Source: Cylindrotheca closterium (taxonomy: Eukaryota > Bacillariophyta > Bacillariophyceae > Bacillariales > Bacillariaceae). From it: a DNA stretch of 64,000 nucleotides. The stretch's first letter is position 1; every line of letters begins with the position of its first letter. The notes under the pieces were generated by a model. It searched no databases. It saw nothing but the letters and a program-made list of their open reading frames with translations, and was not told the DNA's origin. The translations under genes were made by a program, and so were the position numbers. This document shows positions 23,572 to 33,588 of the stretch, in pieces. Location of the stretch: positions 1 to 64,000 of the forward strand of contig CAKOGP040001936.1 in NCBI GenBank assembly GCA_933822405.4, in the 5' to 3' direction.

Positions 23572-24171
23572 GATCAAAATTGCCCTTTGGTGTTTTCTCT
23601 GTTCTCTTTTTTTTTTGAAAAGCAGTGGTTGCTATGCTTCTACCGGCGGTAGAGTCGAGGAGGAAAATAAGAGAGTCTTTCGTACGACAACTACCTGGTA
23701 CTACTATACTTTGCGAATTGGATGAAAGTCCAATCTTCACGTCGTTTGTCTTTGGCGACACACAACTTTTCCATATGATACGTACTTTGTACGTCCTGCC
23801 GGTACTTTCCGGTATGCAGGAATTGGACCAATCGGCGATGATCAATCGTACCAGTCATTTTGAGGTACGTCATTCGCCCGCTTGCCATGAACCTGTTTGA
23901 GTTTCTGGCCTTCGTCGGTTCATCTGAAGAATGAAAATCCTCGACAATCGACAAACTCATCTACCTGGTATTACTCTGTATTGTTGATGTTTGGCAGAAG
24001 GTAGAGGTCATTATTTCCTTGGTTCTATTCAACAAATCAATCTCAATCCACCCAAGACGACTTTTTTGTCATTTGAGCTACCTGATTGAATATCGTTTCT
24101 GAGTCATTTTTCATTGCAGACATCAACCTCAAACAAGATCGTACAGTACCGTACAACATCACATTATCATC
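23572..24171. other. Divergent intergenic region, 600 bp
   Basis: Between the acidic Cys-rich gene (minus) and the TPR gene (plus). It holds variants of the GTACCGGTAC element (CTACCTGGTACTAC near 23691; CCGGTACTTTCCGGTATGC near 23800-23818). No gene seen. Confidence 0.45.
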
Positions 24172-25566
24172 ATGTATCGAAGTGTCCTTCGTCGTCACGC
24201 CAGTCGAATCTTGAGTGAGGGTTCTACCCATCGCCAATCTCTGATACACCGATCATCTACCACGTCTCGTTTCTCCCGTGCTCTGTCCACAAAAGGCGGC
24301 GGCGGCGGTGGTGGTTGTGGTGGAGGAGGCAATAAGAACCACCCAAAGGAAAAGTTTCCAATGCCCGACCGGGACAAAGAAATGCATCTAGCCTCCATTC
24401 AATCGGATATTACCGAGCTTTACAAACAAGGAAACTTTCCGGAGGCGCTCAAAATATCCAAAAAACTATTGAAAGAAACAGAAGCTCATTTTGGAAGAGA
24501 CCATCCTGCAACGGCCAGTGCCTACAACAATTTGGGATTGATGCAAAAACTTTTGGGTGACTTTGGTGAAGCAAGGCAACATTATTCACGGGCCATGCGA
24601 ATTTATGGAAAGGTGGTTGGTAGAGATCACGCTAGTTATGCCATGACATTGCACAATCTCGGGACTTTGTCCAAATCACAAATCCATTTTGATACTTCTC
24701 TCAAGGCAACGGAACGATTGTCCTTGGTAGAGCAAGCCTTGGAACAATTGGAGGAAGCTTGGGAAATTCGCAAGGTAGAACTGGGAGAGGAACATCCACT
24801 TACAGTGGCATCAAGGTCGGGGTACGGTTCAACTCTGGCGGCACAAGTCTTGCACCAACACAAATTGGTGGAATTGAAACCAGATGACGATTCAATATCA
24901 TTATCACAATCTACAACATCAACGACAACAGCAGCAACAACGACAGAAGGTGAATCATCGGACGAATTCAAATCCAAACCCAAATCGCAACATCAACAAC
25001 GACGGTACGTCGCTCTCGGTCCTCAGACCGTTACCGACAAGGGATGGAATGCGGCCGAAGAGCATTTGCGGGAGTCTCTGGTGACTTCGATTTACAATCC
25101 ACGAGGAAGAAGTGTGCAACAAAAGGGAAACAAGAAAAAGAAGAAACAACCCAAGAAACAAAGTAAAAAGGAAGACATTGCTAGCGAAATTGAAACCCTA
25201 TCGGCCGCTGCAGCTGCCCAGAATCTTGCAGTCTTTTTGAAATCCCGAGCCATGACAGAGGTCCCGTATAATGAGGATCGATTACAAGAGGCTCATGCCT
25301 TGTATTCACAGGTCGAATATGTTCGCACCCAGCTACTTCCGGAAAAGCATCCCGACTTGTACGCCACGAAATACAGTTTGGCCGAGTTGCTCGAAGCCAT
25401 GGGAGAAGAAGACAAGGCTAATGCATTGCGACAAGAAATTGTGGATACCTATGATCCCCCATCGGAAGAAGAGTTGGCGAAACAAGAGGCAGACGAAAAA
25501 GAAGAGGAATCATCATCACCAGATATGGTGGTCAAGATTGACAAGACCATGGCATCAAAGCCGTAA
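24172..25566 (+). CDS. TPR-repeat protein with probable mitochondrial presequence
   Basis: 464 aa, single exon. Residues 1-~45 (YRSVLRRHASRILSEG..., many Arg/Ser, no acids except one Glu) look like a mitochondrial presequence, ending near SRALSTK; a Gly run follows (~45-60). Kinesin-light-chain-type TPRs are visible: ~80-110 (ITELYKQGNFPEALKISKK), ~118-150 (TASAYNNLGLMQKLLGDF), ~157-190 (SYAMTLHNLGTL), and a later one, HPDLYATKYSLAELLEAM. Low-complexity Ser/Thr and Lys-rich linkers separate the repeats. It is probably a protein-interaction scaffold; the partner is unknown. Confidence 0.75.
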   Translation: MYRSVLRRHASRILSEGSTHRQSLIHRSSTTSRFSRALSTKGGGGGGGCGGGGNKNHPKEKFPMPDRDKEMHLASIQSDITELYKQGNFPEALKISKKLLKETEAHFGRDHPATASAYNNLGLMQKLLGDFGEARQHYSRAMRIYGKVVGRDHASYAMTLHNLGTLSKSQIHFDTSLKATERLSLVEQALEQLEEAWEIRKVELGEEHPLTVASRSGYGSTLAAQVLHQHKLVELKPDDDSISLSQSTTSTTTAATTTEGESSDEFKSKPKSQHQQRRYVALGPQTVTDKGWNAAEEHLRESLVTSIYNPRGRSVQQKGNKKKKKQPKKQSKKEDIASEIETLSAAAAAQNLAVFLKSRAMTEVPYNEDRLQEAHALYSQVEYVRTQLLPEKHPDLYATKYSLAELLEAMGEEDKANALRQEIVDTYDPPSEEELAKQEADEKEEESSSPDMVVKIDKTMASKP

Positions 25567-26134
25567 CCTAATCACTGACAATTATTTTAGCTATGTCAAT
25601 TATTTATCACCTTCATTATATGATTATAAAATCTCGAAGCTTCACTCTGAGATAAGATCGAATGTAACGAAAATCCTAACAGGACGCATTGTAAAGTATC
25701 TCTGTGCATACTCTGATTTCAATGATGCTTCCTTGCATCAATTGTCATTTCAATAAAATACAGTAGTTCTTGTCTTGGTGTTGGTGAGACGCCAAATAAA
25801 CCGAACTTTGCGGAGGCGTGAAGCGCTCACCAGATGGTACCAGTACCAGTACATTTGGGGTCCCAGGTACAGTACGACCGCCCTTTGTCTGTTCTTGTCA
25901 TACATGGACATACGACATACGTCAGTTTCTCGCGTCATTTTTTTGAGACGCAACCCGCTAAATTCGTTACGAATAAAAACGAACCCTACAGTGCTGTACC
26001 GGTACGTCTTCTGCGTGCACCGTATCCTTCGAAGAACATCGTTTGATGGAAGCTCAGATTCCCACAAATCGTCCTCTGCGGTCATAATCAATTGACTCAT
26101 CGACAAGAATCTATTACAAAACACAAAAACAAAC
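25567..26134. other. Intergenic region with GTACCGGTAC and GTACCAGTACCAGTAC elements
   Basis: 568 bp. GGTACCAGTACCAGTAC lies at about 25836-25852 and the perfect palindrome GTACCGGTAC at 25996-26005, 130 bp before the oxidoreductase start. No gene, RNA or repeat beyond these. Confidence 0.55.
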
Positions 26135-27136
26135 ATGAAAGCCTGGAGACTTGACGCATACAACGAAGATGTTCCCGCTGCCATTGAAGGCATGAAACTT
26201 GAGGATGTCCCTGTCCCCGAACCTCATGATGGCACCGTCCTCATCAAGACTGCCTACTGCAGTGTCAACCCCATCGACTGGAAGCTGTTTTCTGGCGGTT
26301 TTGATGGATTCTTCCCCGTGAAGGTCTTTCCCTATACTCCCGGATTCGATGTTGCCGGTGTTGTTGAGAAGGTAGGAGCTGGAGTAACAGACCTTGCTGT
26401 CGGCGACAGAATCATTTGCGATTTGGGTCTTGTCGAATCATGCGTCGACCCACCTCTCAAGCAAGGTGCCGGTGGCGCATTCGCAGAATACTGCATTGCC
26501 CCCGGCGACATCTGTTCCAAGGTCGGAGATGCCGACTTTGAGAGTGTTGTTGGATTGCCATTGGCCGGACTTACTGCCTTCCAAGCTCTCTTCACTGGAA
26601 GCCACAACCAAGATCTTGGACATTGCAAGGAAGGGGACAAGGTTTTGATCCTCGGTGGTGCCGGTGGTGTCGGAACCATCGCATTGCAACTAGCATCAAA
26701 TGCTGGTTGCCATGTCACAACCACTGCTTCCGCTGCTAAATTCGACTTCGTCAAGGGTCTTGGTGCCAAAGAAATCATCAACTACCACGATCAAGACTGG
26801 GGTGAAGTTTTGGCCGGCCAAGACTACGATATGATTTTTGACTGCATCGGTTTAATGGACGATCTCAATGTCCGTGCGCCAAAGGTCCTGAAGAAGGGTG
26901 GAAAGTTCATTTCCATCGCGAACTTTGACCCAAGTGCCAAGGGACCTGACGGTGTCGAGTTCGCTGTATTCTTGCTGCTCAGTAAAACCACTGATTTGGA
27001 CAAGATGGTTCAAATGGTCAAGGATGGGAAGCTGAAGATCATCAACGACAAGGTTTACCCCTTCGCTGAAACCCCAGCTGCCCTCAAGCAATCTTTGGGT
27101 GGAAGAAGTAGTGGAAAGGTCCTTATCAAGCTCTAA
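26135..27136 (+). CDS. Zinc-independent MDR oxidoreductase (quinone reductase / enoyl reductase type)
   Basis: 333 aa, single exon, full family length. The GroES-like N-terminal domain shows VLIKTAYCSVNPIDWK and PGFDVAGVVEKVG; the Rossmann NADPH site is GGAGGVGTIALQLA (residues ~175-188). The catalytic zinc ligands of alcohol dehydrogenases are absent, placing it among zeta-crystallin-like quinone oxidoreductases or 2-alkenal reductases. It has no targeting sequence, so it is likely cytosolic. The exact substrate cannot be told from sequence. Confidence 0.85.
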   Translation: MKAWRLDAYNEDVPAAIEGMKLEDVPVPEPHDGTVLIKTAYCSVNPIDWKLFSGGFDGFFPVKVFPYTPGFDVAGVVEKVGAGVTDLAVGDRIICDLGLVESCVDPPLKQGAGGAFAEYCIAPGDICSKVGDADFESVVGLPLAGLTAFQALFTGSHNQDLGHCKEGDKVLILGGAGGVGTIALQLASNAGCHVTTTASAAKFDFVKGLGAKEIINYHDQDWGEVLAGQDYDMIFDCIGLMDDLNVRAPKVLKKGGKFISIANFDPSAKGPDGVEFAVFLLLSKTTDLDKMVQMVKDGKLKIINDKVYPFAETPAALKQSLGGRSSGKVLIKL

Positions 27137-27332
27137 ATGAGCGAACAAAATATACTATCAATAGAATACTGTGATTCTATGCACTCCATCAAGTCTATAT
27201 TTCAAATCCTTCTAGTTTTGGTCAATTTTGGGTGGACTATCCTACCCTTTTCCAATGATTCGCAATCCTTGGATGCTCATGAGATGAAGAAGGACCACAG
27301 CACTGTTTTGTTTATAATTAGAAAGGCTTCTG

Positions 27333-28634
27333 TTAAAACGTTATCTTGGTTCCTTGGAAGGCAACAATACCACTCTTTTGCGCCTTTTTCGCTTCCCAGG
27401 ATGGATGATTCTGGGCAACTGGCTCTGACTTGTTGTTCCCTGATGATTCTTCTCCAAACTTCACCTTGGTTCCCTTGAACTCTGCAATACCAGAAGGTTC
27501 GTTGCGCTTTGCTGCCCAAGACGGATGGCTGTTCTCCTCTTCCCTCGGTGGCTGTTCTTCTTCCATACTTTGTTGCTTCGCATGCTTTTCTTCGGCACTT
27601 CTCCAATTCAATGATTCGTATTTCTTGCCCTCTTTCTTTGCTTCAATGGCCCGAGCTTTGGCTCTTCTAGCACGCTGACCCTTGCGGTTTTTCTTGATTG
27701 GCACTTCTTCCATGTACGCTCCTGGTCCATAAGGACTCACTTCGTTTCCCTCTGCAGCGTTCTCATCCTCGTTAAGACTACAAAAGACGGATATTGGCTG
27801 ATTCTTGGATCGCATGGTCGTTGCAATGGCTGCTTTTTTGGGATTCTGCCGATTTTCTGCGCGCTCATCAAAATTCAAGGCCCAGCGGCGATACTCTGTC
27901 ACTTTTTTATGCCATTCTTCCAAAACTGCTTGAAAGCGGCTATGTGTCAGAATCATGTGGACCTGATTCTTCAATTCTGGTGACAAGGGTTCAGGTGGCG
28001 TAAAAATGGCCTCGGGGTCTGGATTTGCGTGAAGAAGTCCCAGCTGTCGCACTGCTTGCTCCACGACACTTTCGACAGGTAACTCCTTTATGGATTGAAG
28101 CTTTGTTGATGGTGATGAGGAAGCTGTGTTCTCGCCTTGTTTCTTGATTTTTCGGATACTCTTTTGGACCAGAAATGTTCGACATTGTTTGGCATGTTTG
28201 TGAATGTCCTTCCTGGCTTGGTAAAGTAACTTATCGAATCGTTCTTTCTTGATTTCTATTCTTCGTTCCTTTCCATCATCACGACGACGTTTCTTGGGTC
28301 GTTGTCTCACACGCTTCTGTTTGGGCGCTTCTGGCCGTTCTTTGCCTTCTGGTCCCCCTAATGTTTCCTGGTTTTCCGAGTTTTCTGGTGCCTCTGAAGA
28401 TGCCACTGACGATTCCTTGCTTTCTAGTGCCTTTGACAACTCCGGATTGTCAGAATTATCCAGTGCTTCTGAAGATGCCTTTGACGATTCCTTGCTTTCT
28501 GGTGCCTTTGACATTTCTGGGTTGTCAGAATTTTCCAGTGCTTCTGAAGATGCCTCTGACGATTCCTTGCTTTCTGGTTCCTTTGGCATTTCCGGGTCGT
28601 CAGAATTTTGCGGAAATCCTGGCTCTTTGTCCAT
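27333..28634 (-). CDS. BUD22: BUD22/SRFBP1 family ribosome-biogenesis protein
   Basis: 433 aa, single exon. After a Ser/Glu-rich repeat region (residues ~15-95) comes the BUD22 domain: RFDKLLYQARKDIHKHAKQ and FLVQKSIRKIKK, a predicted helix (NQVHMILTHSRFQAVLEEW), then the nuclear basic block KKNRKGQRARRAKARAIEAK, and the family's terminal motif NHPSWEAKKAQKSGIVAFQG. An extra copy of the HPSW..K...GI..F.GTK motif occurs ~45 residues earlier, which is unusual. In yeast this family acts in 18S rRNA processing for the small subunit. Short plus-strand frames here are shadows. Confidence 0.85.
   Translation of the reverse strand: MDKEPGFPQNSDDPEMPKEPESKESSEASSEALENSDNPEMSKAPESKESSKASSEALDNSDNPELSKALESKESSVASSEAPENSENQETLGGPEGKERPEAPKQKRVRQRPKKRRRDDGKERRIEIKKERFDKLLYQARKDIHKHAKQCRTFLVQKSIRKIKKQGENTASSSPSTKLQSIKELPVESVVEQAVRQLGLLHANPDPEAIFTPPEPLSPELKNQVHMILTHSRFQAVLEEWHKKVTEYRRWALNFDERAENRQNPKKAAIATTMRSKNQPISVFCSLNEDENAAEGNEVSPYGPGAYMEEVPIKKNRKGQRARRAKARAIEAKKEGKKYESLNWRSAEEKHAKQQSMEEEQPPREEENSHPSWAAKRNEPSGIAEFKGTKVKFGEESSGNNKSEPVAQNHPSWEAKKAQKSGIVAFQGTKITF
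28386..28610 (-). repeat. Three 75-bp tandem repeats inside BUD22
   Basis: Copies begin near 28386, 28461 and 28536 (plus-strand numbering), each encoding 25 residues of the type ESKESS.ASSEAL.NSDNPE. The repeats are in frame and differ by a few bases, so the N-terminal acidic region probably varies in length between alleles. Confidence 0.8.
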
Positions 28635-28855
28635 GCTTTCGAAACTTTTGAAAAAGAAGTTCTGACGATGAGGTTCTTATTCCGTCGTTGTTGTTTTGTG
28701 TTTGTTTTGTTCATGGTTGGACAGAATTCGATTCGATCGAACACAGTTGAAGTACAGACTCCCTAACATGTCCCCTGAAACACTACCAATCCACCCCCTT
28801 TATGATTCTGTGACAACCCAACATTTACAGAGTACAAAAACAACGACAACCAAAG

Positions 28856-30223
28856 ATGAAGTCGTTGGCTCTATCCTCAATACTATGTCTCCGACAACTT
28901 GTCGCTGGGACTGAATATTCACCGATTGAAATAAATTTTGGAGCCTTCAACTTGGAGCCAGATCGATTGACAGAAAGGTCTGGATTGTCGTCTGATTTCG
29001 CAAGATCTAGGGCTAGGTTGATGGAAAGCCAAGTCGACAATGAGGATATTGACGCATGGATAGACGCCAGTTTGTCTAATAATGATGATGATGTTGAATA
29101 TTCTACTTCATCGATAGTCGGATCTAGAATATCCAAGAATCAACTCTCATTGCACCTGGAAGGAGGATACAATGAAACTCCTGAATTTGAAGGCAACGCT
29201 TTCAAGATGAACAGTCCAACACGACTTCCAAACACAGCGGAGGAATCATATGGTAATCGGTATCAGTATTCTGGTCCAAAAGAAGAAGAACCCGCGAGAC
29301 TGCTCGACAAGAAATTGCTCAAAAAGACTGGAACCACTATCGCAGGATGTTGTGTGGGGCAGCATGTCGTTTTGGCAGCGGACACCCGTGCCACCGAAGG
29401 CACCATGGTGGCCGATAAGCGATGTCAAAAGTTACATTTGTTGGCCAACAATGCTTGGTGTGCTGGCGCTGGAACCTCAGCCGATTTGGACCACTTGACC
29501 AAAGAATGTCTCTACACCATGTCATTTCAGACCCTAATGGACAAGAGCATTGGCAACTCAAACAGCGGCGAGGACCCAGAAGGAGATCAGAAAGCAAAGA
29601 TTTCCTTGGCCGAAGACGACTTGATATTTGTTGGGATTGTGCCCATCGAGCAACTGTGTCGCTTCTTTCAAGACCGATTGTTTCGTGCAAGAGGGAATTT
29701 GGGGGCCAATTTGATTCTCGGGGGTGTGTACGATGGCAAGGCTCATTTGCGAGCCTTACATCCACATGGATCAATGGATATCGATCTTCCATTCACAGCC
29801 CTGGGGAGTGGTGGATTGGCGGCAATGGGTGTATTGGAAGAGGGTTATTCCAAAGTGCAATCTGTGCAAGAAGGAATCCAGCTTTGCGAACGAGCAATTT
29901 TGGCGGGAATCAAGAACGACTTGGGAAGTGGATCGCAAGTAGACGTCTGTGTCATTTATCCAGATGGTTCCAGCAAGATGAAGCGGTCTACTGTGCCAGA
30001 AGAAGAATTAACGAACGAAGATGTGAAGCATCTTGGAAGGAATGCAACAACTTCAGAGAATGCACAGGCGCCATCAACTACAGGTGCCAATGGATTTGGT
30101 AACCTTCCATTTGCAGTCGAATCGAAGAGGACGTTGTCGGTGAGAGAAGTTGAGACGGCACAATCACGGATCCAGGAATGGAATAGAATTCTAGGCATCG
30201 ACAAGACGGATAAAGAAATATAG
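28856..30223 (+). CDS. 20S proteasome beta2-type subunit with long N-terminal extension
   Basis: 455 aa, about 180 more than a usual beta2. Residues ~155-400 are a proteasome beta2 (trypsin-like) subunit: TGTTIAG, where Thr160 is the mature N-terminus, Asp176 in AADTRAT and Lys192 in CQKLH occupy positions 17 and 33 of the mature protein, and the GSGG and LGSGSQVDV motifs are present. Autocatalytic maturation and activity are therefore expected. The first 159 residues form an unusual propeptide: an apparent, though weak, signal sequence (MKSLALSSILCLRQLVAG), then acidic Ser-rich sequence with LEPDRLTERSGLSSDFA. A shorter start is unlikely because the frame is open and unbroken. The C-terminal tail is extended too. 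Confidence 0.85.
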   Translation: MKSLALSSILCLRQLVAGTEYSPIEINFGAFNLEPDRLTERSGLSSDFARSRARLMESQVDNEDIDAWIDASLSNNDDDVEYSTSSIVGSRISKNQLSLHLEGGYNETPEFEGNAFKMNSPTRLPNTAEESYGNRYQYSGPKEEEPARLLDKKLLKKTGTTIAGCCVGQHVVLAADTRATEGTMVADKRCQKLHLLANNAWCAGAGTSADLDHLTKECLYTMSFQTLMDKSIGNSNSGEDPEGDQKAKISLAEDDLIFVGIVPIEQLCRFFQDRLFRARGNLGANLILGGVYDGKAHLRALHPHGSMDIDLPFTALGSGGLAAMGVLEEGYSKVQSVQEGIQLCERAILAGIKNDLGSGSQVDVCVIYPDGSSKMKRSTVPEEELTNEDVKHLGRNATTSENAQAPSTTGANGFGNLPFAVESKRTLSVREVETAQSRIQEWNRILGIDKTDKEI

Positions 30224-30410
30224 CCTGTCCTTTATTATATTATCTAGCGGTACATTGTTAAACATTCATTTAAAATACATGTTCAATTCATCATCTTTTC
30301 TAAACTTGTCAGGATATAGATATACGGTAGAACTGCTCGGCCGCGTGTGGGAGGCGCTTTTGCTTGTATGGTACACAGTTGACAAAACTCAACAAGCGAT
30401 CCGTTTCAGG

Positions 30411-30875
30411 TTACATAATGGCACAGCTGGAACATATTCCAACATTCCCGTCATTTTCGATTCCATATTTCAGCATTGATTCTTTTGCTCCGACAAAAGA
30501 TCCAACCTTTGATCCGTGCTTCACAAAGGCAAAGGTTGGCATGGCCCAAACGCTCAATATCGATTTGATAGTCGGTACATGATCTACATCAACCTTTAGA
30601 AAGACAACTTGGGGATGCTGTCGTGCAAATGCCTCAAAGACGGGAGCAATAGCCTAGAAAAACATTATGCTGAGACTTCATTTGTATTGCAGTTTCGAAT
30701 GACGAGTCTCTCTGATATATGGCAGATCATATCGTCTTACCTTGCATGGCGGGCACCACTCAGCAAAGCAGTCAACGACAACCAGCTTATCTCCAGCGAG
30801 TTGCAGAATTTCGAAATAGTCCTCCTCGCTCGAGCAGTGAACCACTTCTCCTGGTTTGATTGCTGGAACTACCAT
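30411..30875 (-). CDS. Thioredoxin with WCPPC active site and C-terminal CaaX box
   Basis: 125 aa from exons 30875-30741 and 30653-30411 (phase 0; intron 87 nt). The open frames alone show only the first exon; joining gives a complete thioredoxin fold: VVVDCFAEWCPPCK (redox Cys41/Cys44; WCPPC as in many plant h-type proteins), VFLKVDVDHVPTI, and AMPTFAFVKHGSKVG with the cis-Pro. No presequence is visible, so cytosolic. The C-terminus is ICSSCAIM: the last four residues fit a CaaX prenylation box (C-A-I-M; Met favours farnesyl), with another Cys three residues upstream. It would reduce disulfides at a membrane if prenylated; that is inference. Confidence 0.85.
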
Positions 30876-31028
30876 TGTTTTTTACTTGTGATTATTAGTT
30901 GATGACATTGAAATCGAAAACAAAGCGATATCAGTCGTGCTAGTCCAGCTAGTCGCACTAGTCGCACTACCTTTGCCGTTTAACCTCCATCCAATAGAAA
31001 AATGACGACAACGTCACAATGATGCCCG

Positions 31029-33341
31029 ATGGTAAAACCAGAACCACCAATAATCAACAAAATGGATGAGATAGAACCAAACAAGTCCAACGGTGAAAAA
31101 GGTGGAAATAGAAATGACGATGATAGCTACTGCGGAAACAGCGAAAAGGTCGATGACCGAGAACTCGTACCAGAACGATTGTCGGAGCCGCCAAAGCCCA
31201 ACGACACCGAACCGAAGTGCACTTCAGCCTTCATATCAGACAGACGAGCCGAGAAAATCAAGCGGGAATGGAATGCGAACTATTCAAAACTCAAGATACA
31301 CATGAAGAAAGATTACCCGAATGGAGGCTTTGTATCTTTTATCAAGGGCGATAATAATAAGTTTAAAAACTGGGTAACGAGGCAACGTTATTTGTATCGC
31401 TTAAAAAGGAGGGGCGAGGGTGAACAGCTGAGTAAAATCTCCAATGATCAGGTTCAGCGATTGGAAGCCATCGGCTTTCATTGGGAGAAGAACGACTCTG
31501 GATCCAACAAGCGCCCACCATCAGACAAGAGCTTGGAATCCAGCGCAAACTGTAAAAGGAGAAAGATCTCGGAATCACACGAGCGCCCCAGATCCATGCA
31601 AATCTCCAAATCCAACATTTGCCCGAAAAGAAGAACAAGAGCGCATCAAATTAATTATAAGTATTCAAGATGGGATGTGCAGTTTGAAAAACTCAAGAGT
31701 TATATGAAGCAACACTACCCAAACGGGGGCTATGTCGTAACATCCATGCCAGACAAAACGCTTATTGCATGGATATTAAACCAGCGTCGCAACTATCGAA
31801 ATAGAGTCGCTGGAACTCATCCTACTATGTCTACTGATCACTTTGAAAGGTTGCAGGCAATCGGTTTCCACTGGGAGAAGTCAGGGAAAAATGAGTCAGT
31901 GGAAAAAACGGACGGCGATTCCCAACAACGTTTCATAATTGGCCCGCACGCGACGGATTCTGATGATGATGATTCCGATCCTGATTTCGAACGCCCTAGT
32001 AGAAGAAGAGAAGGAACGAAACAAAGTGATTTAGCATGGGAGGCGCAATTTGAAAAACTCAAGAGTTATATGAAGAAACACTACCCAAATGGGGGATACG
32101 TCAAATCATCCATGCCGGACGACAACCTTGCTAGATGGATACGAGCACAGCGTTCGCTCTGTCGAAAGAAAGTGGGTGAAATTGATACTACCATGTACAA
32201 TGATCGGTTGGAAAGATTGCAAGCCATTGGTTTCCAATGGGAGAAATCAGAGGAAAGTGATGAATACACGAAATCTGTAGAAGAAATGAATGACGATTCA
32301 CAAGAACGATCTGCAGCTCGGCTGCACGAGAAGGATTCTACTGATGTTGATTCCGATTTGGATTTGGATTCCGAGCGACATCGAAAAAGACAAAGAAGAA
32401 TCAACAAAACAAACCACAACGATATAGCATGGGATGTGCAATTTGAAAAGCTCAAAAGTTATATGAAGCAACACTGCCCAAACGGCGGCTATGTAGTAGC
32501 ATCCATGGCGGACGCGAAGCTTGGTCAATGGATAGGAAAACAGCGTGTCAACTGTCGAAAGAAAGTGGCTGGAATTGACACTACCATGTCTGACGATCGG
32601 TTTGAAAAATTGCAAGCCATCGATTTCCGATGGGAGAAATCAGGGAAAAATGAACACATTGAGTCAGTAGAAGAAACGGATGACAATTCCGAACAACGTT
32701 TCATAATTGTCCCTCACGAGACGGATACTGCAGACGATGATTCCGAATCCGAATATTTTGACTGCATTGCGGATGAAAGTGATGATAGCATTGTCGGAAA
32801 CGCTGAACTTGCGAGTCTAAGTTGGGCCGAACTGCTCCTCCTTTGCAACAATCAGAAAAAGGACCTTGGACAGCTAAAGGCGAATGAATCCGCCTGCCAG
32901 ACCCAAATCAAAGAACACAATCAGGAGATCGAATTACTGCTTAATCTGAATCAAGATTTGATGAAGAACAATGATGATATGATGGAATGCAACCAAAACC
33001 TCCGAAACTCTCATCGAATTGCCATGCTGGAGGAAAGGGCTAACATTCGACACGAATGTCAAATGCGAAAGCTGGTAGAAGAGAAGCTCGAAAAGACGAA
33101 GCAGCAATCTCAGGAGATCATTCAAAAGCTGCGTTCCGAAAAATCCGCTTTGAAGTCCATCAATGCAAACTTGAATCAAGAAAATTCAGCATTACTTACA
33201 CGAAACCAGGAACTCGAAAAACGACTTGAGGCTCTTGAACGCCACAACCAGCAGAGCCTAGTAGTAGAATCACCTCTTCAAGATGCTGTGGAGAGCCGCC
33301 ATTCGAAAACGGCTGAGCGCGAAGTAACACCATCAAAGTGA
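31029..33341 (+). CDS. Four-repeat helicase-associated (HA) domain protein with coiled coil
   Basis: 770 aa, single exon. Four HA-domain (Pfam PF03457-type) repeats are clear at residues ~81-154, 215-284, 337-406 and 468-537, each with W...FEKLKSYMK.HYPNGGYV, a W.. QR motif and LQAIGF.WEK. Repeats 2-4 share long stretches of near-identical sequence and are spaced about 122-131 residues apart by acidic, Ser/Asp-rich linkers (TDSDDDDSDPD), so they arose by duplication of repeat plus linker. Residues ~590-760 are a long coiled coil with Asn/Gln/Glu-rich heptads. HA domains are common in diatoms and are likely nucleic-acid binding. No helicase domain is present. Confidence 0.85.
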   Translation: MVKPEPPIINKMDEIEPNKSNGEKGGNRNDDDSYCGNSEKVDDRELVPERLSEPPKPNDTEPKCTSAFISDRRAEKIKREWNANYSKLKIHMKKDYPNGGFVSFIKGDNNKFKNWVTRQRYLYRLKRRGEGEQLSKISNDQVQRLEAIGFHWEKNDSGSNKRPPSDKSLESSANCKRRKISESHERPRSMQISKSNICPKRRTRAHQINYKYSRWDVQFEKLKSYMKQHYPNGGYVVTSMPDKTLIAWILNQRRNYRNRVAGTHPTMSTDHFERLQAIGFHWEKSGKNESVEKTDGDSQQRFIIGPHATDSDDDDSDPDFERPSRRREGTKQSDLAWEAQFEKLKSYMKKHYPNGGYVKSSMPDDNLARWIRAQRSLCRKKVGEIDTTMYNDRLERLQAIGFQWEKSEESDEYTKSVEEMNDDSQERSAARLHEKDSTDVDSDLDLDSERHRKRQRRINKTNHNDIAWDVQFEKLKSYMKQHCPNGGYVVASMADAKLGQWIGKQRVNCRKKVAGIDTTMSDDRFEKLQAIDFRWEKSGKNEHIESVEETDDNSEQRFIIVPHETDTADDDSESEYFDCIADESDDSIVGNAELASLSWAELLLLCNNQKKDLGQLKANESACQTQIKEHNQEIELLLNLNQDLMKNNDDMMECNQNLRNSHRIAMLEERANIRHECQMRKLVEEKLEKTKQQSQEIIQKLRSEKSALKSINANLNQENSALLTRNQELEKRLEALERHNQQSLVVESPLQDAVESRHSKTAEREVTPSK

Positions 33342-33588
33342 GGGTGCTTGTCGACATGATGCTTTTATCTGGAAATTATAACCAACCACACAAGCAATCG
33401 GTACTTAGTCTAAAAGTTAAAATTCAATTTCAAGGTACTGTAATAGTAACATTTGCCGGTCTAACTAGTCGAAAGTGATTGAAAAATTGACAATAAATTG
33501 CTCAACCAATGTCATCAACGACAACCTCTCATCAACGACAACCTCTCATCTCAGATATCAAACAAAGCTAGTTAGTGGCTGAGTGCTC

